Assembly (NCBI RefSeq): GCF_900112135.1
Contig: NZ_FOLC01000006.1
Span: forward strand, 62,001-126,000
Length of the DNA: 64,000 nucleotides
Direction of reading: 5' to 3'
Source: Collimonas sp. OK412
GTDB lineage: Bacteria > Pseudomonadota > Gammaproteobacteria > Burkholderiales > Burkholderiaceae_D
Numbering within the stretch: position 1 is the first letter of the stretch; each line of letters opens with the position of its first letter. Made by a program: the position numbers and the translations under genes. The notes beneath the pieces are model-generated. The model saw only the letters and a program-made list of their open reading frames with translations. It was not told where the DNA came from and made no database searches. This document shows positions 54,036-62,359 of the stretch, one piece after another.

Positions 54036-55546
54036 CAGCGCCGCCAGCCGATCCGGTCGCCGCAGGAGCCAAGCCTGCAAAGTCCCTGGGAAGCCTGCGC
54101 AGCCAGTTGCTGAGCTGGCTCCTGGTGCCTTTGCTGCTGGTGGTGGCGCTGGATGCATTTTCGGTCTACCGCAATGCGCTCGATGTGGCCGACCTGGCTT
54201 ATGACCGCGCCCTGCTGGCGTCGACCCGGGCGCTGGCGGAACGCGTGTCGGTAGTCGATGGCAAGGTGGTCGCCGATGTGCCGTATGTGGCGCTGGACAG
54301 TTTCGAGACCGATACCTTGGGCCGCATCTATTACAAGGTCACCGGCACCCGCGGCGAATTTGTTTCAGGCTACGAAGACCTGCCGGCCTTGCCGCCCGAC
54401 GTGCCGCGCTCGGAAATCTATCCGGCGCTGGTGCGTTTTTACCACGCCAGTTACCACAACCAGGCGGTGCGCATCGCCGCCCTGTACCAGCCTGTGTATG
54501 ACGACTCGATGCGCGGCATCGCGCTGATCCAGGTCGGCGAAACCATGGATGCGCGCAGCGACCTGACCCGCAAGATCCTGTTCAGCACCCTGTGGCGCCA
54601 GGGCTTGCTGGTGACGGTGGCAGCCTTGCTGGTGTGGTTCGCGGTGCGTTTCGTGCTGCGTCCGCTGATGCAGCTGAAAGCCGCGGTGGAAGCGCGCGCC
54701 ACTACCGACCTGGCCGATTTCGAGGTCAACCAGGTGCATAAGGAAGTAAGGCCGCTGGTGGTCGCGATGAACGGCTACATGGGACGCTTGCAGGCGCTGA
54801 TCACCGGCCAGCGCCGTTTTATCGCCGACGCCTCGCATCAGCTGCGCACCCCGCTCACCGTGCTCAAGACGCAGGCCGAACTGGCTTTGCGCGAGCTGGA
54901 CCGCAATCCCGACCGCAATTTCGACGATAGGCGCGCCTGGCACAGCCTGCGCGAAATCGTCGCCAGCATAGCCGGCACCACCGACGCCACCGTCCATCTG
55001 GCCAACCGGCTGCTGACGCTGGCGCGCGCCGAGCACGGCGCAGCCGAGAGCGGCAATGAACCGCTCTCGCTCACCGACGTCGCGCGCCAGGTGGGCTTGG
55101 AGCAGGCGCGCGCGGCGGTGAAGAAACAGATCGACCTGTCGTTCGATGCGGCCGACCAGCTGATCATCAGCGGCAATGCCTTGCTGCTGCACGAACTGGT
55201 CAGCAATTTGCTGGATAATGCGATTCACTACACGCCGGCCGGTGGCAGGGTTGTGTTGCGCGTGCAGCGCGACAGCACGGCGCAGCGCGCCTTGCTGGAA
55301 GTGGAAGACAGCGGCATGGGCGTCGCCGAAGAAGACCGGGAGCGCGTGTTTTCCGCCTTTTATCGCGCGCCCTCCGCGCAGCAGCAAAACCCCAGCGGCG
55401 CCGGCCTCGGCCTGTCGATCGTGCGCGATATCGCCTCCTCGCACGGCGCCCGGATCACGCTCTCTGCCGCGGACGACAGCAAGGGGCAGGCTCCTGGCCT
55501 GAAGGTGACGGTCAGCTTCCCCTTAGCGTTATCCCTTGATTCCTGA
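54032..55546 (+). CDS. tctE: Sensor histidine kinase (TctE-like)
   Basis: Membrane kinase of 504 residues. Helix 1 is at about residues 22-48 and helix 2 at about 185-213. Between them is a periplasmic TctE-type sensor loop (YVALDSFETDTLGRIYYKVTG, core LDSFETDTLGRIYYKV). The phosphorylated histidine is H269 in DASHQLRTPLTVLKTQAELAL. The N box (HELVSNLLDNAIHYTP), G1 (VEDSGMGV) and G2 (GAGLGLSIVRDI) are intact. It is translationally coupled to the response regulator. Confidence 0.93.
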   Translation: MTAPPADPVAAGAKPAKSLGSLRSQLLSWLLVPLLLVVALDAFSVYRNALDVADLAYDRALLASTRALAERVSVVDGKVVADVPYVALDSFETDTLGRIYYKVTGTRGEFVSGYEDLPALPPDVPRSEIYPALVRFYHASYHNQAVRIAALYQPVYDDSMRGIALIQVGETMDARSDLTRKILFSTLWRQGLLVTVAALLVWFAVRFVLRPLMQLKAAVEARATTDLADFEVNQVHKEVRPLVVAMNGYMGRLQALITGQRRFIADASHQLRTPLTVLKTQAELALRELDRNPDRNFDDRRAWHSLREIVASIAGTTDATVHLANRLLTLARAEHGAAESGNEPLSLTDVARQVGLEQARAAVKKQIDLSFDAADQLIISGNALLLHELVSNLLDNAIHYTPAGGRVVLRVQRDSTAQRALLEVEDSGMGVAEEDRERVFSAFYRAPSAQQQNPSGAGLGLSIVRDIASSHGARITLSAADDSKGQAPGLKVTVSFPLALSLDS

Positions 55547-55624
55547 TAGCGTTAGGCATCCCGGTAACTTGCGCCGGCCCGGCAAACGGCTGTGCGCGGT
55601 GTTTCAACTTCAAGGAGACAGGCT

Positions 55625-55936
55625 TTGAGCGATACGCCTATCAAGATAGTGCATGGCACGGCCCTGAGCGACGAACAGAAGAAAGACCTGCTGCACCGGC
55701 TGGCGCGGGTCGAAGGCCAGATCCGCGGCGTGCAGAAACTGATCGCCAACGCCGCGGCGCCGGCCGATTGCGAGGGCGTCGCCCAGCAGCTGGCGGCGGC
55801 CCGCAAAGCGCTCGACCGGGCTTTCATCACCTTGCTGACAGGCGCCATCGTGACCCATACCGCGGCTGCCGCCAGTCCCGCGGAAGCGGAAGAAAACGCC
55901 AGGAACCTGGCCGCCTTGCTGGATAAATTTGCCTGA
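55625..55936 (+). CDS. CsoR/FrmR (DUF156) family metal- or formaldehyde-sensing repressor
   Basis: All-helical repressor of 103 residues. The start is a TTG: AGGAGA lies 7 nt before it, and the frame upstream has no better site. LLHRLARVEGQIRGVQKLI is the family helix 1. The conserved cysteine is C49 in ADCEGVAQQLAAAR. The usual next ligand (His at +25) is alanine (A74), while His occupies +29 (H78), where CsoR has Cys and RcnR has His. No metal transporter or aldehyde dehydrogenase gene adjoins it, so its target is unknown. Confidence 0.88.
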   Translation: MSDTPIKIVHGTALSDEQKKDLLHRLARVEGQIRGVQKLIANAAAPADCEGVAQQLAAARKALDRAFITLLTGAIVTHTAAAASPAEAEENARNLAALLDKFA

Positions 55937-56035
55937 GTTTTAGCTGGAAGTTTTTAAGCGCGCCGGCTATTTCCTCGCCAATCTGCGATTCCTATAATTC
56001 TTTTCAGACGATGTTGGAGCGAAAAGAGGAAGCGC

Positions 56036-56578
56036 ATGATCTCAGCCGGCAGCCGCACCGCCACGCAATCAGGAATCGGCATGATAGAAGTGCTGGTGGC
56101 GATCGCCATCAGCGCCTTCGCCCTGTTTGCCCTGATGGGCATGCAGACCGCCGCCCTGCGTTATCAGAAGACGGCTCACTTGCGCGCCACGGCCAGCCAG
56201 TTCAGCGCCGACCTGGCCGATCGCGTGCGCGCCAATATCCGCGGCGCGCATGGCGGCGCTTACAACCTGCGGCGGCAGGCTTATCCTGACATCGGCGAGT
56301 CCGCGCCGTCCTGCCTCGGTTCCAGCGGATGTACGCCCCAGGAATTGGCGGCAAAGGATATCCACGAGTGGCGCACCGGCCTCAGCCAGGCAATGGCCGG
56401 CGGCTGGGGCGAGATCGCCGGCTCGGTGGCGGAGGGATTTATGGTCAAGGTGTATTTCCTGGATTCGCTTACTGCCGGCGATGCGCGTAATCAGCTTGCA
56501 AAACATTGCCGGCCCGGCGCCGCCGACCTGGTCCTGCACAAGGATGTGGTTTGTTTCGCCACCGCTTTTTATCCATGA
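56036..56578 (+). CDS. pilV: Type IV pilus minor pilin PilV
   Basis: Minor pilin of the initiation complex (180 residues). A prepilin peptidase site is seen at QSG-IGMIEVLVAIAIS: cleavage after Gly leaves Ile at +1 (usually Phe) and Glu at +5. A hydrophobic N-terminal helix follows (about 14-38), then a globular domain with cysteines. Strong AGAGGA ribosome site. It overlaps pilX by 4 bp. FimT, PilW and PilE genes are absent nearby. Confidence 0.87.
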   Translation: MISAGSRTATQSGIGMIEVLVAIAISAFALFALMGMQTAALRYQKTAHLRATASQFSADLADRVRANIRGAHGGAYNLRRQAYPDIGESAPSCLGSSGCTPQELAAKDIHEWRTGLSQAMAGGWGEIAGSVAEGFMVKVYFLDSLTAGDARNQLAKHCRPGAADLVLHKDVVCFATAFYP

Positions 56579-57090
56579 ACACTTCTTTGCGCCAGCGGCG
56601 CCGGCAATCGGGCCTGGTCCTGCCCATGCTGCTGCTTTGCCTGCTGATGATGCTGCTGCTCGGGTCGAGCGCTTTGCGCGCCGCACTGCTTGAAGAAAAA
56701 ATGGCGGCCAATGCGGGTAACCTGCAACTGGCTTTCCAGGCTGCCGAGCACGCCCTGCGTTTTTGCGAAAACCAGCTGCAACTGTCGCCGATCGTCATCC
56801 CGCTGCTGGAGCAGGGACCGGTTGCAGTGGGTGATAGCCGCAAACCCTACTGGGAAATCGCGGACAGCTGGCGCAACGGCGAAGTCTCGGTAGCCGTGCC
56901 GCGCACGGCCGGCGAAGGCTTGCAGCCTGCCGCACCGGCGCGCTGCCTGGTTGAACAGCTGCAGTTCGACGCCGACCTGCAGTACCGGCAGCACCTGCAG
57001 CCATCGCGGCCGGCATTCAGGATTACGGCAAGAGGCACAGGCGCCAGCAACGCCTCGGTGGTGCTGCTGCAAAGTTATCTGCTCTTATGA
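56575..57090 (+). CDS. pilX: Type IV pilus assembly protein PilX
   Basis: A 171-residue pilin-like protein starting RRRQSGLVLPMLLLCLLMMLLLGSSALRAA (core GLVLPMLLLCLLMMLLL): basic leader, Gly before a hydrophobic helix and no Glu5, as usual in PilX. AGNLQLAFQAAEHALRFCEN is the family AAE.AL segment. ATG overlaps the pilV stop. PilX works with PilV, PilW and PilY1 at the pilus tip. Confidence 0.86.
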   Translation: MNTSLRQRRRQSGLVLPMLLLCLLMMLLLGSSALRAALLEEKMAANAGNLQLAFQAAEHALRFCENQLQLSPIVIPLLEQGPVAVGDSRKPYWEIADSWRNGEVSVAVPRTAGEGLQPAAPARCLVEQLQFDADLQYRQHLQPSRPAFRITARGTGASNASVVLLQSYLLL

Positions 57091-57100
57091 GGCGCAAGCC

Positions 57101-58930
57101 ATGAAGACGATCTTGGCCTGTATCTGTGCGCTCACGCTGATTTCCGTGTCCGCCCGGGCGGCGGATACGCCGGGCGAGCCGCCGTTCATCTATACGGCAA
57201 GCCATGAAGCGGCAACCTGGCAAGGCCATGTCAAAGCCTATCCGATCAGCGCCGCCGGCGTTTCCGAAACAGCGCAGTGGGACGCCGCCGATCTTGTTCC
57301 GGCGTGGCAGCAGCGCCATATACTGGCCGCGGGCGATGGCGGCGCCGCTGTTCCATTCGAATGGCAACAGCTCGACGACCGGCAACGGGCCACCTTGTCG
57401 TCCGAGGAGATACTGGAATACCTGAGAGGCAATGCGGCGCTGGAAATCCGGCACGGCGGCCGGCTGCGCGACCGCAAGGGCAAGCTGGGCGACATCATCA
57501 ATTCCGTGCCGCTGTATGTCGGCTGCTCCAATTCCGCTTATCACCTGCTGCCGGCAGCCGACGGCGGCGACAGTTACCGGCGTTTCGTCAGCAGCAAGAA
57601 ACAACGCCGCGCCATGCTCTATGTCGGCGCCAACGACGGCATGCTGCATGGTTTCGATGCGATCGACGGTGTCGAAAAATCGGCTTTCATTCCACGCGCG
57701 ATCTTTGACGGTTTGCCGGCATTGGGCGAAGCCGGTTATGTGCACCGGCTGTACGTCGACGGCCTGCTGACGGCTGGCGACGCCTATCTCGGGAATGGCG
57801 GGAGCGCCGGGTGGAAGACCATCCTGCTTGGCGCAACCGGCGCCGCCGCAAGGAGCCTGTTTGCACTGGACATCAGCGATCCCGACGTTTTGCCCGGCAA
57901 TCCTCTGCTGTGGCAGAAAAGCGCGGAAGACGACGGCCATGGCGCGCCGGATGACGACATGGGTTACCAGCTCGGCGAAGCTTTTGCAGTTCGCCTGCGC
58001 AACGGCAGCTGGGCCGCGATATACGGCAATGGTTATCAAAGCAAAAAGCAGCGCGCCGTGCTGTACCTGGTTGAACTTGCCAGCGGCAGGCTGGTCAGGA
58101 AACTGGTTGCCGGCGCTGGCGGTCCGCAAGCGCGCAACGGCTTGTCGACGCCTGCCCTGGTCTTTGACCGCCAGCGTCACATAAACGCAGCCTACGCCGG
58201 CGACTTGCACGGCAAGCTCTGGAAATTCGACCTGAACGCCGGCACGGCGCAGCAGTGGCAAGCTGCATTCGACGGCCAGCCGCTGTTTACCGCCGCCGAT
58301 GGCGGGCACAAGACGCAGTCCCTGATGCAGCAACCGCTGCTGGAACATCATCCCAAGGGTGGCGCCCTGGTCATGTTTGGCGCGGGCGGAATGGAAGACG
58401 GCGCCGGCCTGGGCAAGCCGCAAACCGCAAGCCTGTACGGCATCGGGGAAAAACCCGGCGCCGCTCCCGTTGCAGGCCGGGGGCAGTTGCAGCAACAGAC
58501 GCTGGTTGAAGACAAAGACGGCAAATGGCAATTGAGCGGCAATACCGTCAACTGGAGCAGGCAGCGCGGGTGGTACATCGACTTGCCGGAAAAAGTCGGC
58601 CGGGTCGTCGGAAAACTGCAGGTCATCGATGGCGTGCTGTGGGTGCTGACATACTCCGCCGCCGATGGAAAATCATATCTGATCGCCATCGACTACACCA
58701 CGGGCGGCGCCACGGCTGGCGCTGCGTTTGCCGATTTCCCGAGAACCGTCTCCATGATCGAAGTAGCGCCGTCAACCGTCACACCCGCCGCCATCACCTT
58801 GCCGGACGGTCGCCGGCAGCTGGTGATCAAGGACCGTGCCGGCAAGCCGCATGCCATACGCCTGAATTTACAGGAACGGCGTCCGCTAAGAACCTGGCGC
58901 CAGTTGCCGGCGCCGGCGAATCGGGAGTAG
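57101..58930 (+). CDS. pilY1: Shortened PilY1-like protein (C-terminal beta-propeller only)
   Basis: Secreted pilus-tip protein of 609 residues. Signal peptide MKTILACICALTLISVSARA, then a region preceding the propeller (LGDIINSVPLYVGC, about 130-143). The PilY1 beta-propeller then includes VYVGANDGMLHGFDA-type YVGANDGMLHGFDAIDG, GATGAAARSLFALDISDP, and YAGDLHGKLWKFDL. Full PilY1 is about 1000-1200 residues with an N-terminal von Willebrand A-like part, which is missing here. A clear Asp-rich calcium loop was not found. The start is 10 bp after pilX. Confidence 0.85.
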   Translation: MKTILACICALTLISVSARAADTPGEPPFIYTASHEAATWQGHVKAYPISAAGVSETAQWDAADLVPAWQQRHILAAGDGGAAVPFEWQQLDDRQRATLSSEEILEYLRGNAALEIRHGGRLRDRKGKLGDIINSVPLYVGCSNSAYHLLPAADGGDSYRRFVSSKKQRRAMLYVGANDGMLHGFDAIDGVEKSAFIPRAIFDGLPALGEAGYVHRLYVDGLLTAGDAYLGNGGSAGWKTILLGATGAAARSLFALDISDPDVLPGNPLLWQKSAEDDGHGAPDDDMGYQLGEAFAVRLRNGSWAAIYGNGYQSKKQRAVLYLVELASGRLVRKLVAGAGGPQARNGLSTPALVFDRQRHINAAYAGDLHGKLWKFDLNAGTAQQWQAAFDGQPLFTAADGGHKTQSLMQQPLLEHHPKGGALVMFGAGGMEDGAGLGKPQTASLYGIGEKPGAAPVAGRGQLQQQTLVEDKDGKWQLSGNTVNWSRQRGWYIDLPEKVGRVVGKLQVIDGVLWVLTYSAADGKSYLIAIDYTTGGATAGAAFADFPRTVSMIEVAPSTVTPAAITLPDGRRQLVIKDRAGKPHAIRLNLQERRPLRTWRQLPAPANRE

Positions 58931-58933
58931 CCG

Positions 58934-58959
58934 AAAAAAAGCCCGCGGGCAGCGGGCTT
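58934..58959 (-). terminator. Rho-independent terminator
   Basis: An 8-bp stem (AAGCCCGC / GCGGGCTT) is followed on the minus strand by seven T residues, just beyond the small secreted protein gene. It may also end pilY1 transcripts. Confidence 0.85.
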
Positions 58960-58967
58960 GGCAGGAT

Positions 58968-59285
58968 TTAATCGTCGTCGTGATGATGGCGATGCTCGCG
59001 CCATCCTTCCCGGCGCCGCCATTCTTCACGGCGCCATTCGTCGTCGCGGCGTTCCCGCCATTCGCGGCGCTCGCGCCAGCCCGGGTCCACATAGACTTCC
59101 TGCGGCGGGTAATACACAGGCGCCGGGACATAGCGCGGCTCATATTGCACAACCGGCGGGTAATACGGCCGTACCGGCGGATCGACATAAATACCGACGC
59201 CGACATTCACGCCGCCGGCCACGGCGCTGCCGCAAGCACCTGCGGCAATGGCGCTGAACGCCAGATATGCTAAAAGTTTTTTCAT
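58968..59285 (-). CDS. Small secreted protein with Tyr/Pro and Arg/Trp/Glu-rich tail
   Basis: A 105-residue exported protein of unknown function. The signal peptide MKKLLAYLAFSAIAAGACGSAVA (about 1-23) precedes GVNVGVGIYVDPPVRPYYPP, a Tyr-Pro-rich middle (PAPVYYPPQEVYVDPGW) and a charged tail of repeated RREEWRR units ending HRHHHDDD. This is the architecture of the small glycine/PXY secreted proteins common in Burkholderiales. GGAAA precedes the ATG. The His/Asp end could bind metal. Confidence 0.75.
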   Translation of the reverse strand: MKKLLAYLAFSAIAAGACGSAVAGGVNVGVGIYVDPPVRPYYPPVVQYEPRYVPAPVYYPPQEVYVDPGWRERREWRERRDDEWRREEWRRREGWREHRHHHDDD

Positions 59286-59502
59286 TTCGTTTCCTGTATG
59301 CCAATACTGCTGTATGCGGCGATGTCGCCCGATGTCGTCATTCTGTGACTTCAGTGTAGAGGCAAGCGCTAATCTATGTTGGTCTGCGGGGCAACAAGTG
59401 TAACGCCAAGTAACAGATTGTGGCAAAAATTGGACATCAAATGACATCCGACCAGATTGGATTAGTTGCTTTACCCGCGTACAGCGGCGTTTCCCGCTGA
59501 AT

Positions 59503-60525
59503 TCAGGATGGGGTTTCCAAGAGAGGCGATTCCAGCAATTCAGCCGCATAGTAGGGATGGGCGGCGACGCGGATCCGGTTGACACGCTGCTCCATGACGC
59601 TGAACCCTACATGCAGCATGTATTCCGGCAGCTTCCATACGTAATAGCCGGTCAGCTCATCGGCCTTGCCCGTTACCGGATAACTGCCTACTTTGCCGAC
59701 GACGATTTCAGGCGTATCTGAAAAAAGCAGGCCCTTGGGCAAGGCGCCGTCAAAGCCGGCCGACGCATAGAGGCCCTTGCGGATATAGCGGGCGCCCGAC
59801 AGGATAAAAAACGCTTCGCCGCTCTTCTGCGAGCGGCGAAAATACAGTTCGATACCGCGCGTTAGCAGTTCATCCACTTCATGCGAATTTTCGTCATCAG
59901 GCGCAGCGTCGGCCAGAGCGGAAAAATCCGCATCTTGCAGGCTGGGATGCAGCGCGACCTCATTCCAGCGCAGTTCCAGCAGGGATTGCAGGGTGTGGAT
60001 ATCCGGCTGTTCGATTTTCGGCAAGACGGACGGCGCCGGCTGCCCAGGCCGGAGTCCGATCTCTATCATGCGTAAGGCGGACATGTCCTCGGTATAAGAA
60101 ACCAGCAGCCAGTGGTCGGGAAAATCCCAGCGCTCCAGCTTGAATGGGGCGACAAACGGAAATATCCATTGCGAACTTCCCAGTTTTTGCTGCAAATCCT
60201 CGCGGCTGTCCGCAAAGCTGAGTGCGTGCGGCAGCGAAGATGCGTAGCGGGCGTGGTCATAATAATCGTCGCCGGAATACATCTGGACATTGGTAATGAT
60301 CGCCGGCGCTCCGGTCTGCGCAGCATCCGCGTGATAAAAATCCGGCGGGCAGAATGTGATCGAAAATCCCAGGCGCTTGAAAAAGATCCCGCCTATCGGA
60401 GAGTGCTCCGGGAGCGCGAAATCCGGTTTGTGCGCATACCGGAATACCGCTGCCTCTATGGATTCAACGGGTTTTCCCAGGTGGTGCAGGAAGAGATCAG
60501 CGGTCGGCGGCGTAGTTTGGTCCAT
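59503..60525 (-). CDS. Putative immunity-type protein, two-domain relative of the next gene
   Basis: A 340-residue cytoplasmic protein with no family recognised. Its first ~170 residues resemble the 163-residue protein upstream: YASSLPHALSFADSREDLQQKLG here matches YLGKLPFGLHFEQGPDELKKTLG there (cores LPHALSFADSREDLQQKLG / LPFGLHFEQGPDELKKTLG). Both then continue to a W/F-rich strand. The second half ends with KLPEYMLHVGFSVMEQRVN. No signal peptide. Being last in a vgrG-adaptor-PAAR-toxin operon suggests toxin neutralisation. Weak ribosome site; 30 bp after the previous gene. Confidence 0.7.
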   Translation of the reverse strand: MDQTTPPTADLFLHHLGKPVESIEAAVFRYAHKPDFALPEHSPIGGIFFKRLGFSITFCPPDFYHADAAQTGAPAIITNVQMYSGDDYYDHARYASSLPHALSFADSREDLQQKLGSSQWIFPFVAPFKLERWDFPDHWLLVSYTEDMSALRMIEIGLRPGQPAPSVLPKIEQPDIHTLQSLLELRWNEVALHPSLQDADFSALADAAPDDENSHEVDELLTRGIELYFRRSQKSGEAFFILSGARYIRKGLYASAGFDGALPKGLLFSDTPEIVVGKVGSYPVTGKADELTGYYVWKLPEYMLHVGFSVMEQRVNRIRVAAHPYYAAELLESPLLETPS

Positions 60526-60555
60526 TGGGCATCACTGCTCTGGTATGCGTTTCTC

Positions 60556-61047
60556 TTAGCGGAATTTGATTTGTACCGGTTTGACGGTAATGTAAGCGCA
60601 ATGCTTTTCATCGGCCGTCAATACGATGCCGATTTGCAGTTCCTTGAAATTGTTCCACAACAGCGTCCTCTGGGATGTGCCCGGCTCATCTTCGAAACCG
60701 GGCTCTCCCAATGTCTTCTTGAGTTCATCGGGACCTTGCTCAAAATGCAGCCCAAAGGGCAATTTGCCCAGGTAAGGCTGGAAATCATCGGCATTTTGCG
60801 GTCCGTGCAAGCGGATCCCGCTGAAGATCATGTCCCCGGCGGCATCGGTCGCACCGTAGAGCCGCGTGTATCCGTGCTTGGCGCGGAACATCAGGATATA
60901 ACCTTGTTCGATTTTGCTTACCCACTCTTCAGGATTTTCGTCGAATTCCGGGCGCTGTTCTATGCCGAGAGTGGTTAAGTAAGCATCAACAGATTTGTCT
61001 ATCGGCGACAAGCCAAACAACTTCACCGCATCTTCAATAATTAACAT
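60556..61047 (-). CDS. Putative immunity protein for the adjacent toxin
   Basis: A 163-residue, acidic, soluble protein (MLIIEDAVKLFGLSPIDKSVDAYL). No family was recognised with certainty. Position immediately after the nuclease-like toxin gene (29 bp) on the same strand, small size and acidity are the standard signs of a cognate immunity protein. AGGAA lies upstream of the ATG. Related to the N-terminal half of the following gene's product. Confidence 0.72.
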   Translation of the reverse strand: MLIIEDAVKLFGLSPIDKSVDAYLTTLGIEQRPEFDENPEEWVSKIEQGYILMFRAKHGYTRLYGATDAAGDMIFSGIRLHGPQNADDFQPYLGKLPFGLHFEQGPDELKKTLGEPGFEDEPGTSQRTLLWNNFKELQIGIVLTADEKHCAYITVKPVQIKFR

Positions 61048-61076
61048 GTGATTTCCTTGTGAAAATTAAAAATGCA

Positions 61077-61739
61077 TCACTGTTTCGCAATGACATCTTT
61101 AATCAGCTTGGTAAGGTCCTTGATATATTCGGCATGCGTTTTCTTGCGAATCTGCTCTGCTGCTTTTTGATATTTCTTCAAGCATTCGTCATCCATTTCT
61201 TTGCCTTCGGCATCCTCAATCGTTTTCGTGTCTTTTTTTGCCGCTTCCTGTAGCTCATCGGAATCCGTATCGATCTTTTCCGGATTGTTGCGCCGGCCAT
61301 AGGTATCGCTGTGCTGCTGATGGTCTTTTTTGGGAATCGCTATCGCCTGGCCTTGTTTAGCGATCAATCCAGGATCGCTGCCGGATCCAAAAAGCGCTTT
61401 TCGCCCCGCATCGGTGAGTTTTTCGGCGAGCCCAGGCGTCTCGTCGATGATTTTCTGCGCAGCTTCCTTTAATGCCGCCTTCGATGGAACGTGATCGCGG
61501 TCAAATTTATTATCCCCGCTCTTTTTCAACAGATCTTCATAACTTCCATTGTCTCCGCAATCCAGCTTTCCCGTACCGACAATTGTAGTGGTTTCGGTCG
61601 TGGCCGGCACTTTCTCCTGGGTGGCTTCATGCAGCACCACCGCACCGCCGGTGACTACGGTGGCGCCAAACAGGATATGCCATATGGTAATCCCGCCCTC
61701 GATCACGACCTCGCCAACCGGGATAAGGATAGCGGCCAT
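61077..61739 (-). CDS. Putative type VI secretion nuclease toxin (HNH-like)
   Basis: A 220-residue protein with a hydrophobic N-terminal segment (about 17-37) and a charged C-terminal part. Two histidine motifs stand out: F79-D-R-D-H83-V-P-S-K and D139-H140-Q-Q-H143-S-D-T-Y-G-R-R-N151. This DxDHxPS plus HxxHSxTYG pattern is that of HNH/endonuclease-VII-like polymorphic toxins; the exact family needs a profile search. Start at MAAILIPV with AAGAAGGG upstream. The gene begins 2 nt after the PAAR-like gene stop, so delivery by that protein is likely. A separate cargo gene rather than a PAAR-toxin fusion. Confidence 0.72.
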   Translation of the reverse strand: MAAILIPVGEVVIEGGITIWHILFGATVVTGGAVVLHEATQEKVPATTETTTIVGTGKLDCGDNGSYEDLLKKSGDNKFDRDHVPSKAALKEAAQKIIDETPGLAEKLTDAGRKALFGSGSDPGLIAKQGQAIAIPKKDHQQHSDTYGRRNNPEKIDTDSDELQEAAKKDTKTIEDAEGKEMDDECLKKYQKAAEQIRKKTHAEYIKDLTKLIKDVIAKQ

Positions 61740-61741
61740 GC

Positions 61742-62359
61742 TTAGCCCTTCTTGCCGGGAATGAAAGCGGTACACGGCGCCAGCACCACGCCAGCCTGGC
61801 CGGCAATGGCTGCCACCGCCAATACCTTGCCGGTATTGATGTTGGGGCCGAGCGCCGGCGCCAGGGCGTTGCCTTGCCGAGACAGGAAGGCGCTCTCCGC
61901 AGGCGTTTCCGGCAGCACCGGCGGGCTGCTCTGGGTCGGCGCGGCGGGCGGCGGCAGGCTGCCAGGCGGATGCGGCATCTGCGTGGTGATATAGATGCCA
62001 GGATTATTGCCGCCGTTCATGACATTGCTGTCGCCCTGGCGCACCACGTAGTGTCTTTCCGCCTTGAAGTGACTGGCGGCCCCGGTCGGTTTCACATAGC
62101 CGTTGACGGTGCCGGACTTGACGCCGTTGGCGGTACCCGGATCGTCGCCGCTGCACTTCGGTTGTTGCGCCATGTTCAACACATAGGCCGGCTTGCCGTT
62201 GAAGTGGACGCTATCGGCTACCGAAGCGCTGTTCGACAGGTCTTGCGTGGTCGGATAAGGCAAAGGCGGAGTGCTGCTGCCCACCGGCGTTTTATTGATG
62301 GAGGGTGCGGTGGATACGGCTTTTAAAATATCGCTTTGGCGCGCGCCTATCTTACCCAT
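61742..62359 (-). CDS. PAAR-like protein (DUF4150)
   Basis: A 205-residue protein of the Tox-PAAR-like/DUF4150 family that caps the VgrG spike of type VI secretion and carries effectors. Family pattern: TPPLPYPTTQDLSNSASVADSV (core PPLPYPTTQDLSNSA), then HFNGKPAYVLN, CSGDDPGTANGVKSGTVNGYV (core SGDDPGTANGVKSGT), and a late VVRQGDSNVMNGGNNPG. A Pro-rich linker (about 128-150) separates a hydrophobic C-terminal segment ending AFIPGKKG. Overlaps DUF2169 gene by 8 bp. Confidence 0.88.
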   Translation of the reverse strand: MGKIGARQSDILKAVSTAPSINKTPVGSSTPPLPYPTTQDLSNSASVADSVHFNGKPAYVLNMAQQPKCSGDDPGTANGVKSGTVNGYVKPTGAASHFKAERHYVVRQGDSNVMNGGNNPGIYITTQMPHPPGSLPPPAAPTQSSPPVLPETPAESAFLSRQGNALAPALGPNINTGKVLAVAAIAGQAGVVLAPCTAFIPGKKG

